From: Planctomycetaceae bacterium
GTDB lineage: Bacteria; Planctomycetota; Planctomycetia; Planctomycetales; Planctomycetaceae
Assembly (NCBI GenBank): GCA_016795125.1
Contig: JAEUIG010000273.1
Span: forward strand, 1-6,089
Length of the DNA stretch: 6,089 bases
Reading direction: 5' to 3'
The notes under the pieces: model-generated
The model's database searches: none
What the model was told of the DNA's origin: nothing
What the model saw: the letters and a program-made list of their open reading frames with translations, nothing else
Shown here: positions 5,364 to 6,089 of the stretch, one piece after another
How the letters are laid out: every line of letters starts with the position of its first letter
Numbering within the stretch: the first letter of the stretch is position 1
Position numbers and translations under genes: made by a program

Positions 5364-5627
5364 GGGCGAAGTCCGGGCAATAAAACGGAGGCCGATCCGT
5401 TCAGCTTGACGTTGTCGGGGGGGACAATCAACCGAACGGGTCCGCAAGCACAGTCAGGGGGTCCGGGGACGGATACCGGCAATGTGGTTGAAAGCTGATC
5501 CTGGGTGGCACGCCCAGAACAACGTGATGGGCGTGGCGAACGTTGCATACGCTCGCCACGCCCTTATCGGAGCGTGCCACACACCCTGCTGGCGCAGCTC
5601 CGTACTCAAAAGCTGCCTGACCGCCGT
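5364..5627 (-). other. Intergenic region between rluA-like gene and FG-GAP gene
   Basis: This is the longest gap in the window, at 264 bases. It contains the nested inverted repeat (5501-5580), part of the putative rluA terminator, and a small hairpin at 5412-5427 (TTGTC, six G, GACAA) in the leader of the FG-GAP gene. A promoter for the FG-GAP gene must lie here if it is not co-transcribed with rluA, but I cannot identify convincing -35/-10 boxes. No small protein gene is supported. Confidence 0.4.
5501..5580. repeat. Nested inverted repeat (repeat-like element)
   Basis: The inner arms GGGCGTGGCGA (5529-5539) and TCGCCACGCCC (5553-5563) are perfectly complementary over 11 bases with a 13-base loop. 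The outer arms GTGGCACGC (5505-5513) and GCGTGCCAC (5572-5580) are also perfectly complementary. The outer left arm can alternatively fold on itself (CTGGGTG, loop GCA, CGCCCAG at 5501-5517). The inner and outer arms are related in sequence (GTGGC/GCCAC). No U-run follows on either strand. I recall GGGTGGCACGCCC-type palindromes as dispersed intergenic elements in planctomycetes; this is unverified. Confidence 0.65.
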
Positions 5628-5636
5628 TCACGGCAG
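5608..5636 (-). terminator. Putative weak terminator overlapping the rluA-like stop codon
   Basis: On the minus strand CTGCC(G)TGA pairs with TCAGGCAG over a 7-base loop, giving eight pairs with one bulged G. Four U residues follow after one C (complement of 5608-5611). The stop codon is inside the left arm. The stem is bulged and the U-run is short, so termination may be partial. Confidence 0.4.
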
Positions 5637-6089
5637 GTCGAAACCCAGTTCACGCCAGGCGGCTGGCGGCGGGGCGGTGATGGTGACCGGTTCGTAGCGG
5701 ACGGGGTGCAGCACGGTCAGGCTGCGGGCGTGCAGGGCGATCGCACCGTCGCGTTCGCCGGAGGATGCGCCGGCGAACGTCGTCCGCGCGCCATATTGCA
5801 TGTCGCCGACGACATGCGCGCCGCGGCTGGCGAACTGAATCCGAATCTGGTGCATGCGCCCTGTCTGCAGTTCGACCTGGACGAGCGCACGGCCGCGGCG
5901 TGTTTCCAGGACTTCGTACGAGAGCTCGGCGCGCCGGGCGCCGGGCGTCGCTTCCGTCGCAATCTCCACCCGCGGCTGGTCCGGAATGCGATAAATCCAG
6001 TCGACCAGCGTCCCGGCGCGTTCCTCCGGGGGCCGCTCCAGGCAGGCCCAGTACACTTTGCGGACCTGCCGCTGCGCGAATTGCTCCGC
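5628..6089 (-). CDS. RluA-family RNA pseudouridine synthase (C-terminal part)
   Basis: The frame is open to the window edge, so the 153 residues seen are the C-terminal half of the protein; the start lies beyond 6089. The match is to the RluA/RluC/RluD type of pseudouridine synthase, which isomerises uridine in rRNA or tRNA. It shows the block AQRQVRKVYWACLERPP, then GTLVDWI, AELSYEVLE, the conserved TGRMHQIRIQFASRGAHVVGD followed by QYGA, IALHARSLTVLHPVRYEPVTI, and a terminal PAAWRELGF. The catalytic Asp motif (HRLD-type) would be upstream and cannot be checked. The end matches the normal family terminus, so the gene is not truncated at its 3' side. The target uridine cannot be assigned. The FG-GAP gene lies 264 bases downstream on the same strand and is probably a separate unit. 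Confidence 0.93.
   Translation of the reverse strand, partial: AEQFAQRQVRKVYWACLERPPEERAGTLVDWIYRIPDQPRVEIATEATPGARRAELSYEVLETRRGRALVQVELQTGRMHQIRIQFASRGAHVVGDMQYGARTTFAGASSGERDGAIALHARSLTVLHPVRYEPVTITAPPPAAWRELGFDLP

Noticed and set aside
5405..5416. CTTGACG as a -35 promoter box on the + strand
   Set aside because: No matching -10 box is seen at the right distance and no + strand gene follows.
5417..5468. Possible G-quadruplex from four G-runs
   Set aside because: Two of the three loops are about 14-16 bases, too long for a canonical quadruplex.

Overview
The window is GC-rich, densely coding bacterial DNA whose style fits a planctomycete. The signs are several exported proteins of types abundant in that phylum (an SGNH hydrolase with a C-terminal extension and a calcium-loop FG-GAP/VCBS beta-propeller), weak or absent Shine-Dalgarno sites before some genes, and short palindromic elements that resemble dispersed repeats I associate with planctomycete genomes. 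The phylum assignment is an inference from gene style and memory, not from a search.

Layout. On the + strand: the 3' end of a 2-oxoacid dehydrogenase E1 beta gene (1-315), then a complete E2 acyltransferase gene (415-1821) with one lipoyl domain, two apparent peripheral-subunit-binding domains and a catalytic domain. A 191-base spacer with two adjacent hairpins precedes an exported SGNH hydrolase gene (2013-3362). A bidirectional hairpin terminator (3379-3425) separates this from the convergent minus-strand genes. Read in their own direction, these are the C-terminal part of an RluA-type pseudouridine synthase (6089-5628, cut by the window edge), a secreted seven-loop FG-GAP/VCBS protein (5363-4185) and an exported thioredoxin-type glutathione peroxidase (4065-3487).

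How the genes relate. E1 beta and E2 form one functional unit: oxidative decarboxylation of a 2-oxoacid and transfer of the acyl group to CoA. No E3 gene follows. The SGNH hydrolase, FG-GAP protein and peroxidase all carry signal peptides and probably act outside the cytoplasm, but nothing shows that they share a pathway. The RluA protein is an ordinary RNA modification enzyme.

What stands out is less the genes than the small palindromic elements. Two lie in frame inside the two interdomain linkers of E2, one is a 27-base perfect palindrome between the FG-GAP and peroxidase genes, and one is a nested inverted repeat between rluA and the FG-GAP gene. I see no CRISPR, transposase, tRNA, rRNA, phage or defence system, and no convincing undescribed multigene system. 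No gap without a gene exceeds 300 bases; the longest is 5364-5627.
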